A DNA stretch of 64,000 bases, from the NCBI RefSeq assembly GCF_003023845.1, contig NZ_PYFT01000001.1, positions 3,534,001 through 3,598,000 of the forward strand, written 5' to 3'. The stretch is from Adhaeribacter arboris. GTDB lineage: Bacteria; Bacteroidota; Bacteroidia; Cytophagales; Hymenobacteraceae. Below, in pieces: positions 43,693 to 53,100 of the stretch. Positions within the stretch are counted from its first letter, which is position 1. The number at the start of each line of letters is the position of its first letter. The notes under the pieces are model-generated. The model had not been told where the DNA came from. It saw nothing but the letters and a program-made list of their open reading frames with translations, and did not search any database. The position numbers and the translations under genes are program-made.

Positions 43693-43966
43693 TATGATCG
43701 CTGTGGCCTAAGGATTTATCAGGCGCAATAACATCCCGAATAAGTTGTTTTAATTCTTTAGCTTCCGGAAACCGGCCGGCTTCTTTCCGCGAAAAAATTA
43801 ATTCTCCATTCAGACGAATATCTAAAACTCCACCGGTTCCGGGTACCAAAGCCACTTCCCCCATTTCTAATTCAAAAGTGGTTAAAACTTCTTGTGCCAG
43901 CCAGGCTGCCCGTAAAAGCCAACGGCATTGCGTACAATAATTAATTTCCAGACGAGGTAGTGGCAT
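43688..43966 (-). CDS. SelW/Rdx-type thioredoxin-fold protein
   Basis: The 92-residue protein has the Rdx family CxxC in LEINYCTQCRWLLRAAWLAQ (C11, C14). Other family features are LVPGTGGVLDIRLNGELIFS and the EAKELKQLIRDVI helix. SelT/SelW/SelH relatives are small redox proteins; here both positions are Cys, with no UGA, so it is not a selenoprotein. The C-terminal tail SLGHSDHK is also usual in bacteria. The function is probably thiol-disulfide exchange with an unknown partner. Confidence 0.88.
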   Translation of the reverse strand: MPLPRLEINYCTQCRWLLRAAWLAQEVLTTFELEMGEVALVPGTGGVLDIRLNGELIFSRKEAGRFPEAKELKQLIRDVIAPDKSLGHSDHK

Positions 43967-44123
43967 ATCTTCTTTTAATTTTAATATCTCTTATTCTACG
44001 TTCAAGAGCAACTGGCCGATGAAAAGGTTTTTAATTTCAAATTTCTATGTGTCCGTTGAATTTTTCTTAAGAACTGTGGAAGTTACTCATTCCAGATTAA
44101 AACTTGAATGGCGGTTATCTGTT

Positions 44124-44151
44124 ATTGCTACACTCAAATAGGGTATATTTG
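44124..44151 (+). promoter_or_regulatory. Candidate Bacteroidota promoter for the FabG-like gene
   Basis: TATATTTG at 44144-44151 matches the Bacteroidota -7 consensus TAnnTTTG. ATTG at 44124-44127 could be the -33 element, with a spacer of 16 nt, somewhat shorter than usual. It lies 45 nt before the ATG. Confidence 0.35.
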
Positions 44152-44195
44152 TTAATGCAAATTTGAAATTCGAATTATTTACTAAAAATTAAAAT

Positions 44196-44912
44196 ATGGA
44201 ATCCTTAAAAGGCAAAATTGCTCTGGTTACCGGAGCTGGTAAAGGCATAGGCCGGGCAATAGCTATTGCTTTAGCAAAAGAAGGCGTGCACGTTGGCTTA
44301 ATGGCTCGTACCTCCAGCCAATTACAAGATACGGCCAATGCCATTCAAGGCCTGGGGGTTAAAACTTCCGTGGTAGTTGCCGATGTAGCTAATATAAATG
44401 CCGTAAATGCCGCCGTTGCTCAGATACAGAAAACTCTCGGACCAATTGACATTCTGATTAACAATGCCGGAATTGGCACCTTCGGTAAATTTTTAGAACT
44501 GGAACCAGCCGAATGGGAAAAAATTATTCAGGTAAACTTAATGGGCGTGTATTATATGACGCGTGCGGTTTTACCCGCTATGATTGAACGCCAAACCGGC
44601 GATATTATTAACATTTCTTCTACGGCGGGCCAGCGGGGAGCAGCCGGTACCAGCGCTTACAGTGCTTCTAAATTTGCCGTAATGGGTTTAACCGAGTCGT
44701 TAATGCAAGAAGTTCGCAAACACAACATCCGGGTGAGTGCTTTAACTCCCAGTACTGTAGCCACTGAACTAGCAATTGCAAATAAACTAACCGACGGTAA
44801 TCCCGATAAAGTAATGCAACCCGAAGATTTAGCCGAATTAATCATTGCCCAGCTTAAGCTCAATCGCCGAGTATTTATTAAAGAAGCCGGTATGTGGTCT
44901 ACTAATCCTTAA
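44196..44912 (+). CDS. FabG-like SDR-family oxidoreductase
   Basis: The 238-residue protein is a classical SDR. The cofactor motif is [21 protein letters not shown] follows, and the catalytic Ser-Tyr-Lys is complete ([23 protein letters not shown]). The C-terminus ([12 protein letters not shown]) lacks the long substrate helix of true FabG, so it is more probably a 3-oxoacyl-ACP-reductase-like enzyme of unknown substrate than the housekeeping FabG. It contrasts with the SDR at 7832, which lacks Tyr and Lys. It converges on an aldo/keto reductase gene across a strong terminator. Confidence 0.9.
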   Translation: MESLKGKIALVTGAGKGIGRAIAIALAKEGVHVGLMARTSSQLQDTANAIQGLGVKTSVVVADVANINAVNAAVAQIQKTLGPIDILINNAGIGTFGKFLELEPAEWEKIIQVNLMGVYYMTRAVLPAMIERQTGDIINISSTAGQRGAAGTSAYSASKFAVMGLTESLMQEVRKHNIRVSALTPSTVATELAIANKLTDGNPDKVMQPEDLAELIIAQLKLNRRVFIKEAGMWSTNP

Positions 44913-44915
44913 TGT

Positions 44916-44952
44916 AAAAAGCGGCTCGAATAATTAAATTGAGCCGCTTTTT
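44916..44952. terminator. Bidirectional terminator
   Basis: AAAAAGCGGCTC and GAGCCGCTTTTT form a perfect 12-bp stem with a 13-nt loop, placed between the convergent SDR and aldo/keto reductase genes. Confidence 0.9.
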
Positions 44953-44966
44953 AATTGAAAGTTATC

Positions 44967-46004
44967 CTATTTTTTATCTGTTGCCGGCAAGCGGTCGCTC
45001 ATTTGCCGTTCCACCATCCAACCCGGATATCTTCTTTCCGGCTGACTTACCGCATTTAATTCTTCCAACTCGGCTGCCGATAAATTAAAGGATGTAGAAT
45101 GAATATTAGAGGTAAGCTGGTCCGGAGTTTTAGCGCCGATAATGGTACTGGTAACACCCTTTTGCTGCCGAACCCAAGCCAATGCTATTTCAGCCGCCGA
45201 AACATTATAATCCTGCCCTAACCTTATTAAAACATCAATTATATTATAGGCTTTACCTTTATCAATTACCGGAAAGTCAAAAGTATCGCGCCGCGACTGG
45301 CCGCCGGTATTGGTTTGGTCACGGGTAAATTTACCCGACAAGAAACCACCGGCCAACGGACTCCAAGGCATAAATCCTAAGCGTTGGTCTTGGGCCAGAG
45401 GCAATAGTTCTTGTTCTACGTCGCGGTTAGCGGCGGCATAAAAATACTGCATCCCCACAAACTCGTGCCAACCATGCTGCTTGGCAATACCTAAAGCTTT
45501 CATGACCAGCCAGGCCGGCCAGTTACACACGCCTACGTACCGCACTTTCCCGCTTGTTACTACATCGTGCAGGCTATGTACTATCTGCTCTATTGATGTA
45601 GCTGCATCTACGCCGTGCACATACAGTAAATCTATATGGTCCATTTGCAGCCGCTGTAAACTTTCTTCTACGGATTGAAAAATATGATACCGCGATAAAC
45701 CCACCTGGTTAACGCCGGCGCTCATCCGGCCGCGAACTTTGGTAGCAATAAATAATTCGTTGCGGGAAAGCCCAGCTTGCTTTAGCCCTTGTCCGAGAAT
45801 CTGCTCCGATTGCCCGAACGAATACACGTTAGCGGTATCCATAAAATTAATCCCGGCATCCACCGCCGTTTTAAGTAGTTCATTGGCTTCGTCCTGGGTT
45901 TGCCGCCCGATGGCTTCCCAGTAACCTTGGCCGCCAAAAGTCATGGTACCAAAACACAGTTCAGAAACTAACACCCCGGTATTACCTAATAAATTATATT
46001 TCAT
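44967..46004 (-). CDS. Aldo/keto reductase
   Basis: The 345-residue (alpha/beta)8 oxidoreductase uses NADPH to reduce carbonyls. The tetrad is visible: Asp and Tyr in FMDTANVYSFGQSEQILG, Lys in LFIATKVRGR and His in DLLYVHGVD. The NADPH region is VTSTIIGAKTPDQLTSNI. It resembles the AKR11/AKR13 group, whose substrates are broad. The gene begins with the usual MKYNLLGNTGVLVSELCFGT. It lies upstream of the SDR terminator, about 290 nt from the next gene on its own strand. Confidence 0.92.
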   Translation of the reverse strand: MKYNLLGNTGVLVSELCFGTMTFGGQGYWEAIGRQTQDEANELLKTAVDAGINFMDTANVYSFGQSEQILGQGLKQAGLSRNELFIATKVRGRMSAGVNQVGLSRYHIFQSVEESLQRLQMDHIDLLYVHGVDAATSIEQIVHSLHDVVTSGKVRYVGVCNWPAWLVMKALGIAKQHGWHEFVGMQYFYAAANRDVEQELLPLAQDQRLGFMPWSPLAGGFLSGKFTRDQTNTGGQSRRDTFDFPVIDKGKAYNIIDVLIRLGQDYNVSAAEIALAWVRQQKGVTSTIIGAKTPDQLTSNIHSTSFNLSAAELEELNAVSQPERRYPGWMVERQMSDRLPATDKK

Positions 46005-46233
46005 AGTTTATCGTTTTTGAAGTGAATGAAAACAAATATCAAATAAACGTTTGCAGCAACGCAAATTTTTACCTGTTATCTTTTTATAAAGTTCTGTTGG
46101 GCAACTGATTTTACCGAAACTACCCCCGATGATATTTACCCTAACCCGTTAGTAAATAAGCATTTTCAGCGCAAAATGTTTTTCGTAAAGTGTACCTAAT
46201 TCTGAAAATGCGCAACAAGCCTTTCTATAAAAA

Positions 46234-46260
46234 AAGCCGGCGGAAAAATCCGACCGGCTT
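46234..46260 (-). terminator. Terminator after the alkene reductase gene
   Basis: AAGCCGG and CCGGCTT form a 7-bp stem, and an internal CGGA/TCCG pair extends it. On the - strand it is followed by TTTTT. It lies 33 nt after the stop codon. Confidence 0.8.
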
Positions 46261-46292
46261 GGAACAAAAACAAAGAAAAATTTTAAAATAAA

Positions 46293-47396
46293 TTAAGCTT
46301 CCATCTCCGATAAGGCGGGATAGTCTACGTAACCATTAGCGCCACCCGCATAAAAAGTATTTTTGTCGGGGGTAGCTAAATCAGCGTTTTGCGCAAACCG
46401 CTCGGGCAAATCCGGATTGGAAATAAATGGTACGCCAAAAGCTACCAGATCCGCTAAACTTTCGGTAATTATCTGATTACCTTTTTCCTGGTTAAACCCT
46501 TTGTTGATAATAAGAGTGCCCTTATACAAAGGCCGGAAGTGTTTTGCTATTTCGGCTACGGCGTAAGGCACGTTATCTACGGGTACAAACGGCTCCGATA
46601 AATGCAGGTAAGCCAGGTTATACTCGTTTAAACGGTTTACAATGTATTCGAAAGTTGGAATTGTTTCTTCATCTACCGTAATGCCACTCATGCCGTGTAA
46701 GGAAGGATTAAGCCGTATGCCTACGCGGGTTAGATCAATTACTTCTTTTAGGGCATCTAAGGTTTCGAACAGAAAACGAGCCCGGTTTTCAATGGAGCCG
46801 CCGTATTGGTCAGTACGCTGGTTCGAAACTTTATTAAAAAACTGCTGAAACAAATATCCGTTACTAGCGTGCAGTTCTACCCCATCGAAACCAGCTTTTA
46901 AAGCATTAGCGGCAGCCTTTTTAAAATCCTGCACAATGGCTTGTACTTCGTGGGTTTCTAAAGCGCGTGGGGTAACCGTATCTTTAAAACCCAGGGGAGT
47001 AAATGATTTATCGTTCGGGTTAATGGCGGAAGGAGCAACCGGCAATTCGCCATTATGGAAATCGGGGTGCGAGATACGACCTACGTGCCATAACTGAGCA
47101 AATATTTTTCCTTCTTTCGCGTGCACGGCTTCTGTTACCTGCTGCCAGCCTTTTACCTGGGCTTCGGAGTAAATACCCGGCGTATTAATATAGCCAACCC
47201 CTTGCGGGCTTACCTGGGTACCTTCCGAAATTATTAAACCAGCGGAAGCCCGCTGGGCATAGTATTGAGCCGCTAAAGCGGTAGCTGCATTTTCAGGATT
47301 ATCGGCCCGGCTACGGGTCATGGGAGCCATTACTACCCGATTTTTTAAAGTTAATGAACCTAATTGGTACGAAGTTAAAAGCGGTTGTTTTTCCAT
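46293..47396 (-). CDS. nemA: Old yellow enzyme-type alkene reductase
   Basis: The 367-residue flavoprotein reduces activated C=C bonds and some nitro compounds using NAD(P)H and FMN. Features are LGSLTLKNRVVMAPMTRSRA at the start, LWHVGRISHPDF, and the active-site stretch GFDGVELHASNGYLFQQFFN followed by RTDQYGGSIENRARF. The C-terminal phosphate-binding part is LADLVAFGVPFISNPDLPER. Gene symbol is by similarity to N-ethylmaleimide reductase. The marR gene upstream on the same strand and a palindrome in the 66-nt gap suggest that electrophiles relieve MarR repression. Confidence 0.93.
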   Translation of the reverse strand: MEKQPLLTSYQLGSLTLKNRVVMAPMTRSRADNPENAATALAAQYYAQRASAGLIISEGTQVSPQGVGYINTPGIYSEAQVKGWQQVTEAVHAKEGKIFAQLWHVGRISHPDFHNGELPVAPSAINPNDKSFTPLGFKDTVTPRALETHEVQAIVQDFKKAAANALKAGFDGVELHASNGYLFQQFFNKVSNQRTDQYGGSIENRARFLFETLDALKEVIDLTRVGIRLNPSLHGMSGITVDEETIPTFEYIVNRLNEYNLAYLHLSEPFVPVDNVPYAVAEIAKHFRPLYKGTLIINKGFNQEKGNQIITESLADLVAFGVPFISNPDLPERFAQNADLATPDKNTFYAGGANGYVDYPALSEMEA

Positions 47397-47431
47397 TTTT
47401 GTTTTATTTTAATTATAAATTGCTACATTAT

Positions 47432-47443
47432 TTGTATATACAA
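47432..47443. promoter_or_regulatory. Probable MarR operator upstream of nemA
   Basis: TTGTATATACAA is a perfect 12-bp palindrome, 36 nt before the nemA start. The same 12-mer recurs upstream of the marR gene. Two copies, one before each gene of a regulator-enzyme pair, point to the regulator's own binding site. Confidence 0.65.
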
Positions 47444-47462
47444 GTATTACGGCAAAAAAAAT

Positions 47463-47912
47463 TTACTCTCTGGCTTTATCTAACAATTGGCCCAGAACGG
47501 TAGCTTCTTCCGGAGAAATAGCAGGGAATAATTCTTCAAAAGGTGGCACCTTTTCTTCCATCTGTTTGAGTAAGGTCAAACCTGCTTCTGTTATGGTGAT
47601 ATCAATTTTCCGGCGGTTAGCCGTACATTGACAACGAGCTACTAGTTTTTTCTCGAGTAATTTATCTACCAAGCGAGTAGCGTTACTCATCCGGTCCAGC
47701 ATGCGCTCTTGAATATCGCCCAGGGAACAAGGATGAGGATGTTGACCACGCAGAATACTTAATACGTTATGCTGCTGCGGCGAAATCCCGTACGAACGCA
47801 TCATACACAACAACCGTTTCTGTACGTAATTACCCGTAAACATAATGTTTACCATCATCCGGTGGTGCGGTGATTGAAAGCTTTTCTGTTTTATTTCCTC
47901 CTCCAATTTCAC
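47463..47912 (-). CDS. MarR-family transcriptional regulator
   Basis: The 149-residue protein has the winged-helix MarR fold: SPQQHNVLSILRGQHPHPCS, recognition region LGDIQERMLDRMSNATRLVD, and the wing ANRRKIDITITEAGLTLLKQ. Cysteines (CMMRSYG, HPCSLGD, ARCQCTANR) could act as redox or electrophile sensors, as in several MarR proteins that control OYE genes. The start is GTG at 47912; no ATG is in frame before an upstream stop. It probably represses itself and nemA through the palindromes at 47432 and 47962. The sensing mechanism is an inference. Confidence 0.9.
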   Translation of the reverse strand: MKLEEEIKQKSFQSPHHRMMVNIMFTGNYVQKRLLCMMRSYGISPQQHNVLSILRGQHPHPCSLGDIQERMLDRMSNATRLVDKLLEKKLVARCQCTANRRKIDITITEAGLTLLKQMEEKVPPFEELFPAISPEEATVLGQLLDKARE

Positions 47913-47961
47913 GACGGCAGCTTATTCTTATTTAATTTCAGCTCAAAAGTAGAACTTATAT

Positions 47962-47973
47962 TTGTATATACAA
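47962..47973. promoter_or_regulatory. Probable MarR operator upstream of marR
   Basis: A second copy of TTGTATATACAA lies 50 nt before the marR start codon. It is followed on the + strand by another short palindrome, ACAATTGT, three bases on. Placement suggests autoregulation. Confidence 0.65.
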
Positions 47974-48169
47974 CAATTGTAGCCACAATGTTTTGCATTG
48001 GGGAAAATATTTTTAAAAATTTATCCATTTCATATTTACTGAAATAAAAAATTTGCTATCATACTTGGTATACTTAACTGAAAAGTTTGGTGTTCTTGGT
48101 AAGTGGATACTGCCGATATCCATCCAGATAGAAAAACAATAGCTCCCGTTCAGAGTAAAAATATATTAC

Positions 48170-48865
48170 ATGACAACCTTCGCGGACAAAGTAATTCAAT
48201 TTAATGCCTCCCTAGAATTTACCGGTCAGTTACCCGTGGGTATTACTATTCTGAATCCATTTAAAGCAGACAAGACTATCATGCCGGTGGTTACAGAGTT
48301 TTACCAAAAGTTTTATAACGACACGCATGCGCGACACATGATTTTAGGAATAAACCCAGGCCGGTTTGGCGGCGGCGTTACCGGAGTGCCCTTTACGGAT
48401 TCGAAGCGGCTAAAACAAGAATGCGGAATCTCTTACTCCGGCAAAGAAACGCATGAACCTTCGTCGGTGTTTGTTTACGATGTTATTCAAGCTTATGGCG
48501 GGCCTACTGCGTTTTACCAAAAATTTTATATTAACTCTATTTGTCCGTTGGGCTTTACCGCTCCCGGTAAAAATGGTACTGAGGTAAATTATAATTACTA
48601 CGATAACTCAGAACTTACCAAGGCGGTTCACGACTTTATTGTGCAAAGCATCCGAAAACAGTTGGATTTTGGCATTAAAACCGATGTGTGTTTTTGTTTT
48701 GGCACGGGTAAAAACGAAAAATTTCTCCGGCAACTCAACCAAAAGTATCAGTTTTTTGAAACTATAGTACCCCTGGAACATCCGCGCTTTGTGATGCAAT
48801 ACAAAATTAAATCTAAACAATTTTACATGGATAAATATCTCCTCGCTTTCTATCAGGCAAACTAG
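48170..48865 (+). CDS. SMUG2-type uracil-DNA glycosylase family protein
   Basis: The 231-residue protein belongs to the uracil-DNA-glycosylase superfamily. Motif 1 is LGINPGRFGGGVTGVPFTD, which binds the phosphates and base, and motif 2 is PLEHPRFVMQYK (the HP..R segment). The family, also listed as DUF4918, has SMUG2-type members that remove deaminated bases, such as uracil or hypoxanthine, from DNA. Only the sequence motifs support that role here. There is no signal peptide. It is divergent from marR and transcribed alone, with a REP-like element and a terminator downstream. Confidence 0.85.
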   Translation: MTTFADKVIQFNASLEFTGQLPVGITILNPFKADKTIMPVVTEFYQKFYNDTHARHMILGINPGRFGGGVTGVPFTDSKRLKQECGISYSGKETHEPSSVFVYDVIQAYGGPTAFYQKFYINSICPLGFTAPGKNGTEVNYNYYDNSELTKAVHDFIVQSIRKQLDFGIKTDVCFCFGTGKNEKFLRQLNQKYQFFETIVPLEHPRFVMQYKIKSKQFYMDKYLLAFYQAN

Positions 48866-48902
48866 ATCGCGTTTTGTAAACTTGTGTGTACTCGTTTCCC
48901 TA

Positions 48903-48938
48903 GACAGGTTCTAAAGGAGAAGCAAACCTGTCAGGTTT
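48903..48938. repeat. REP-like palindrome
   Basis: AAACCTGTCAGGTTT (48924-48938) is a palindrome around a single T, and GACAGGTT (48903-48910) repeats part of it. Elements of this form are widespread in Bacteroidota genomes (recalled, not searched). Confidence 0.55.
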
Positions 48939-49063
48939 CAGCCACCATTAAGGCAATTTCTTTATCTGATTGGGTATTACTTAAAACGTAAATCTTTGAT
49001 AATCAAACTTTACAATGCTACTTTAACTTTGTTCTTAACTGAGCCTAGTTATAAATTTGACTT

Positions 49064-49104
49064 AATAAAAAGGCCCGTAATCATTTTTACGAGCCTTTTT
49101 ATTT
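49064..49104. terminator. Bidirectional terminator
   Basis: AATAAAAAGGC..GTAA pairs with TTAC..GCCTTTTTATT across a 6-nt loop, with A and T runs on both sides. It sits between the convergent glycosylase and the hypothetical gene at 49145. Confidence 0.8.
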
Positions 49105-49144
49105 AAAAAACAATCTTACCAAAGCCTATCTTCCCGAATAGATA

Positions 49145-49591
49145 TTAAACATTTTTCAGCCATTCTCTTGCTACGGGCAAAGAGTAAAAAATATTAATTC
49201 GGTTTTTAATAGGCAGGCTAGTAGCTTCTAGAGTTTGTTCCATAGAGTACTGACTATAAGGATTAGGCGATTGTACCCAGGCTAAGTACTTTAAGCCCGC
49301 TTCAATTAATTGCGGCAGCAGTTCTTCGGCAGCATAAGAACAGGCATCTAACCACGGACCTTGTACTTGCTGGTTATTATTTAAGATTTTAGCACACTGC
49401 TTTTCTTTAAGAAACTGCAAAAGTATCTGTCCATTCCGTTGAACATTATGTAAGTTCAGAGCCCCCATCCATTCAACATAAAGCCAATGAATTTCGGCTT
49501 CGTACCAGATTTGGATAGAATCCGATTTATATAATAATTCCTGTGGAATAGCCGTGTTACTACCACGAATAGTATCTAATAAAACAACCAT
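49145..49591 (-). CDS. Conserved hypothetical protein of a Bacteroidota family
   Basis: The 148-residue protein starts at ATG 49591 (MVVLLDTIRGSNTA); the longer frame adds 42 AT-rich residues that look like leader sequence. The core, SIQIWYEAEIHWLYVEWMGA then KEKQCAKILNNNQQVQGPWL and LIEAGLKYLAWVQSPNPYSQ, is a pattern I have seen in many Cytophagales proteins of unknown function, sometimes compared with STAS/SpoIIAA-like folds. No catalytic residues are evident. It has no neighbour within 300 nt on its own strand upstream. Confidence 0.7.
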   Translation of the reverse strand: MVVLLDTIRGSNTAIPQELLYKSDSIQIWYEAEIHWLYVEWMGALNLHNVQRNGQILLQFLKEKQCAKILNNNQQVQGPWLDACSYAAEELLPQLIEAGLKYLAWVQSPNPYSQYSMEQTLEATSLPIKNRINIFYSLPVAREWLKNV

Positions 49592-50090
49592 AAGTATAGA
49601 ATTTAGAGCGTAGATATTTTGTAAGTTATTGGATAAAACTGAAAAAGTCAATTCCTCCTTATTGAATAAAATATATATTATCTTAAATAAAGTATATGCA
49701 TTATAGTATATACCCATCTAGTATAGCAAATACAAATTTTTTCTATTTACTTCATTTTAAACAATATAGTTCTCTTTATAGACTAATTTCTGTTTCTAAT
49801 CCACTACAAATAGTATCAGGTGTATTTTACGTAAAATAAATTATGAGTTTAGTACTAAAAAAGCGAAAATTTGAATTGCATTAAGTTAATGACGCGGATT
49901 TTTTCATTCTACCGATTAAACTCAAGCCGGGGTGAAGGTTTTATTTACAGCTAAATCTTCGCGGAACGAAAATTCAGAAATGATAAATTAAAACTAGGAC
50001 TAGATACTTACCCCGTTTCACTTCAGCTATACTACTTACTCTAAAAGTATTTTGTTAGGCATCAGATTTTAAAATTCTTGAGTTCCTGTA
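49592..50090. other. AT-rich intergenic region
   Basis: About 500 nt between the hypothetical gene and the metalloprotease terminator. I see no gene or clear palindrome. The part nearest 49591 should carry that gene's promoter and leader. Confidence 0.4.
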
Positions 50091-50093
50091 AAT

Positions 50094-50136
50094 AAAAATC
50101 CCCGCCATCGCCTACCCAGGCAATGACGGGGATTTT
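50094..50136 (-). terminator. Terminator after the metalloprotease gene
   Basis: AAAAATCCCCG and CGGGGATTTT form the outer stem, with inner GCC/GGC pairing and a GCCT/AGGC top. T-rich sequence follows on the - strand. It starts 12 nt beyond the stop codon. Confidence 0.88.
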
Positions 50137-50147
50137 ATAATTTATAA

Positions 50148-53100
50148 TTATCGGTGTAATAATACTTTTTGCTGGAAATTTTTTGTAGGGGTAACTACCC
50201 GCACGAAATAAATACCGGCTACTAACGGCTGAGACGGCTGCCAAGTAAAATTTTGTTGTTCGGCTGCCTGTATTTCGCCTTGGTAAAGTGTTTTTACTAC
50301 TTGCCCCTGACCATTATAAATTTGCACTTGCACCGCTTGGGTTTTTTCTAAGGTAAAGCTAATCGTTATTTTATCCGCAAAGGGGTTGGGGTAAGCCGTT
50401 AAACCAATCGGCAAATTCGAAACTTCTGTGGGGCTAGCCATTCGGGCGGCAATTACCTGATCACTATCTAAGGTTGGAGAGCCCGCTATTGAAGTATCTT
50501 TTATTTTAATCATCCAATAATCACTGCCGCCCTGATTATTCTGAGTTCTATCGCCACTAAGTCCCGAATCAGAACGTCCAGCCAGTAAATAGTCGCCATC
50601 CGCTGTAATAAGTACATTGCGAAGTTCTTCGGCTCCACGGCCGCCTACCCGGCGATCCCATTGCTTACCGCCCCCGCTCGTCACTTTTACTATCCAGTAA
50701 TCGGTACCGCCCTGGCTTTCCTGACTTTTATCGCCACTCACGCCCGAAGCAGATTTACCAGCTAACAGGAAACCACCATCCGCTGTTCGCACAATCGAGC
50801 GTAGCTCTTCGTCGTTGCTGCCGCCAAAACGCTTGTCCCAAAGTTTAGCCCCGCTGCTGCTTAGTTTCAGCATCCAGAAATCTTTACCACCCTGGCTTTC
50901 CTGACTTTTGTCGCCTTCATTGCCCGAGGTACTGTAACCGGCAACAAAAAACTCGCCGGTAGAATAACGACCTATAGAGAAAAGATGATCGTCGTTGCTA
51001 CCGCCGAAACGCTGATCCCAAAGTTGATTTCCGTCCGCATCGGTACGTACCAGCCAGAAATCTTCTCCACCCCGGCTCAATTGACTTTTATCGCCACTTT
51101 GTCCGGAGGCAGAGGCACCGCCCAGCAAGAAACCGCCATCATTGGTAATCAGAAAATTTTCCAGATTATCGGCTAAATTTCCACCGTAGCGTTTATCCCA
51201 CATTTTATTACCGGCATTGTTCAGTTTTATTAACCAATAATCGGTACCACCTTGGCTAGCCTGGCTTTTATCGCCACCGGCCGGCGAATTGCTGGAGCCG
51301 GCCAATATGTATTCTCCGGATGGCAATTGCGTAACCTTGCGCAACTCATCATAGCCGCTGCCCCCAAAACGTTTATCCCATTGTTTCACGCCGGCACTCG
51401 ATATTTTTACAATCCAGTAATCGCGATCGCCGCGGCTGCTTTGGCTCTTATCGCCGTCTGCACCCGACAAAGAACTACCCGCCAGCAAATAGCCGCCGTC
51501 GTGCGTTTGAATGAGGCGATTTAAATAATCGTGCCCGGTACCGCCATAACGCTGGTCCCAAACTTTTTTGCCGTTGGCATCTGTTTTTATTATCCAGAAA
51601 TCGTTACCGCCGCGGCTATCCTGGGTTTTGTCACCGGTTTGCCCCGAAATAGAGTATCCTGCTATTAAGTAACCCCCATCGGTAGTTTTAATTACTTCCG
51701 AAAACGCTTCTGTGTCGGAGCCGCCATAAGCTACATCCCATTCGGTATTCGCTACTGGTTTGCCAATGGTAATGGTATAATCTTCGGTTTCGCCGTATTC
51801 AAAAGCTTCGCAGAACTGATCGCTTTTTATAACGGTATTGTATTGGGCCCGAACGCGCATTCGCCGCGCTCCCGGAGTTACTTTGGCCGGAATAGTTATT
51901 TTACCGGTATACGTTACGCCTACTATTGCTGTGGGAGATTGATAAATAAACTCGCCGGCATCGCTAAAGTCGTTGTTATTATTATAATCAATCCAGACCC
52001 CAAAACCTTCCGGATAATCGGCGCCGGATTTTAAACTCAGATTATACGTCTGACCGGCACTTACCGTAGTAGTGAAGGTACCAGTTGCCGGATAAGTGAT
52101 GTACCCATTGACTTGTCCGTTACAACCCGAACTATTGTTTACCAGAGTATTAAATTTAATATTATCAATGTAATCGCCGTCGCGGCAACCTTTCGTAACT
52201 ACCGGAGTGCAGTAGTTGGATTGCAAACTACCCGAAATACTATATTCCCCCAGAGAGCTGTAATCAGAATTCGCCCCGAGCTTACCTCTAACCCCTGTCA
52301 CGTACAGATAATACGTTCCCGGGGATAAAGTAGGGGTTAACGAAGCCGACATATCATCCGATTCGGCGGTAGCAACAGTAATACCCGCGCTGTTTTTAAG
52401 CGTTAGCAAAATATCCAAATTAGGATAATCCGGCGAAGGATTCACATTAAGGGTAATAGCCCCGCTGCCAGCGGTAAAAGAAAAAACATCTACGTCGGCC
52501 TGGGTCGTAATAAGGCCTTTGTTGTTCGTGGCTAATACAACGCCCGAGCTATTTACTACTAACGGACGAGCGTTGGCGCTCGTATTGCTATAATCGTCGG
52601 AGCGGTAACCAAAGCCATTCTGGGTGGTAATTATTTTAAGATCATTTTCCTGATTATTTGCCTGCGGGTATTCGCCTTTACTCCATTGTACCTGCTCAAC
52701 GTAATAACCGACACCCATAATGGGAGCCCAGGATTCCTGACCAGCGAAATATTCTTCATGCTGGCTATTTTCTAAGGTCCGGCCATCGTGGCTTAACCCT
52801 AAGGTATGGCCGGCTTCGTGCGAACCAGCTTCGCCGGCGCCTTTTATCCCGCTATTAAATACCCAGCAAGGAGTATCATCGCCCCAGGTATAGGAACCTA
52901 CGTAAGCTACTCCGCCGTAACCCGGGCCGGCATCATCAGTTGGAGTAAAGATTACCCGCATCCGGCGGTTGGCAGGGGCGTTTTTGTAAACGGTTAAGCT
53001 GGTGGTTACATTTACGGCAAACGGCCGGAAATCTTCGCTGATTAACTTATAAACTTCTACTATCTCAGCTTCGGATAAATCAGCCGGTTTAGCATTGATC

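Noticed and set aside
43688-43966. Selenoprotein
   Set aside because: The CxxC motif is encoded by ordinary Cys codons and there is no in-frame UGA.
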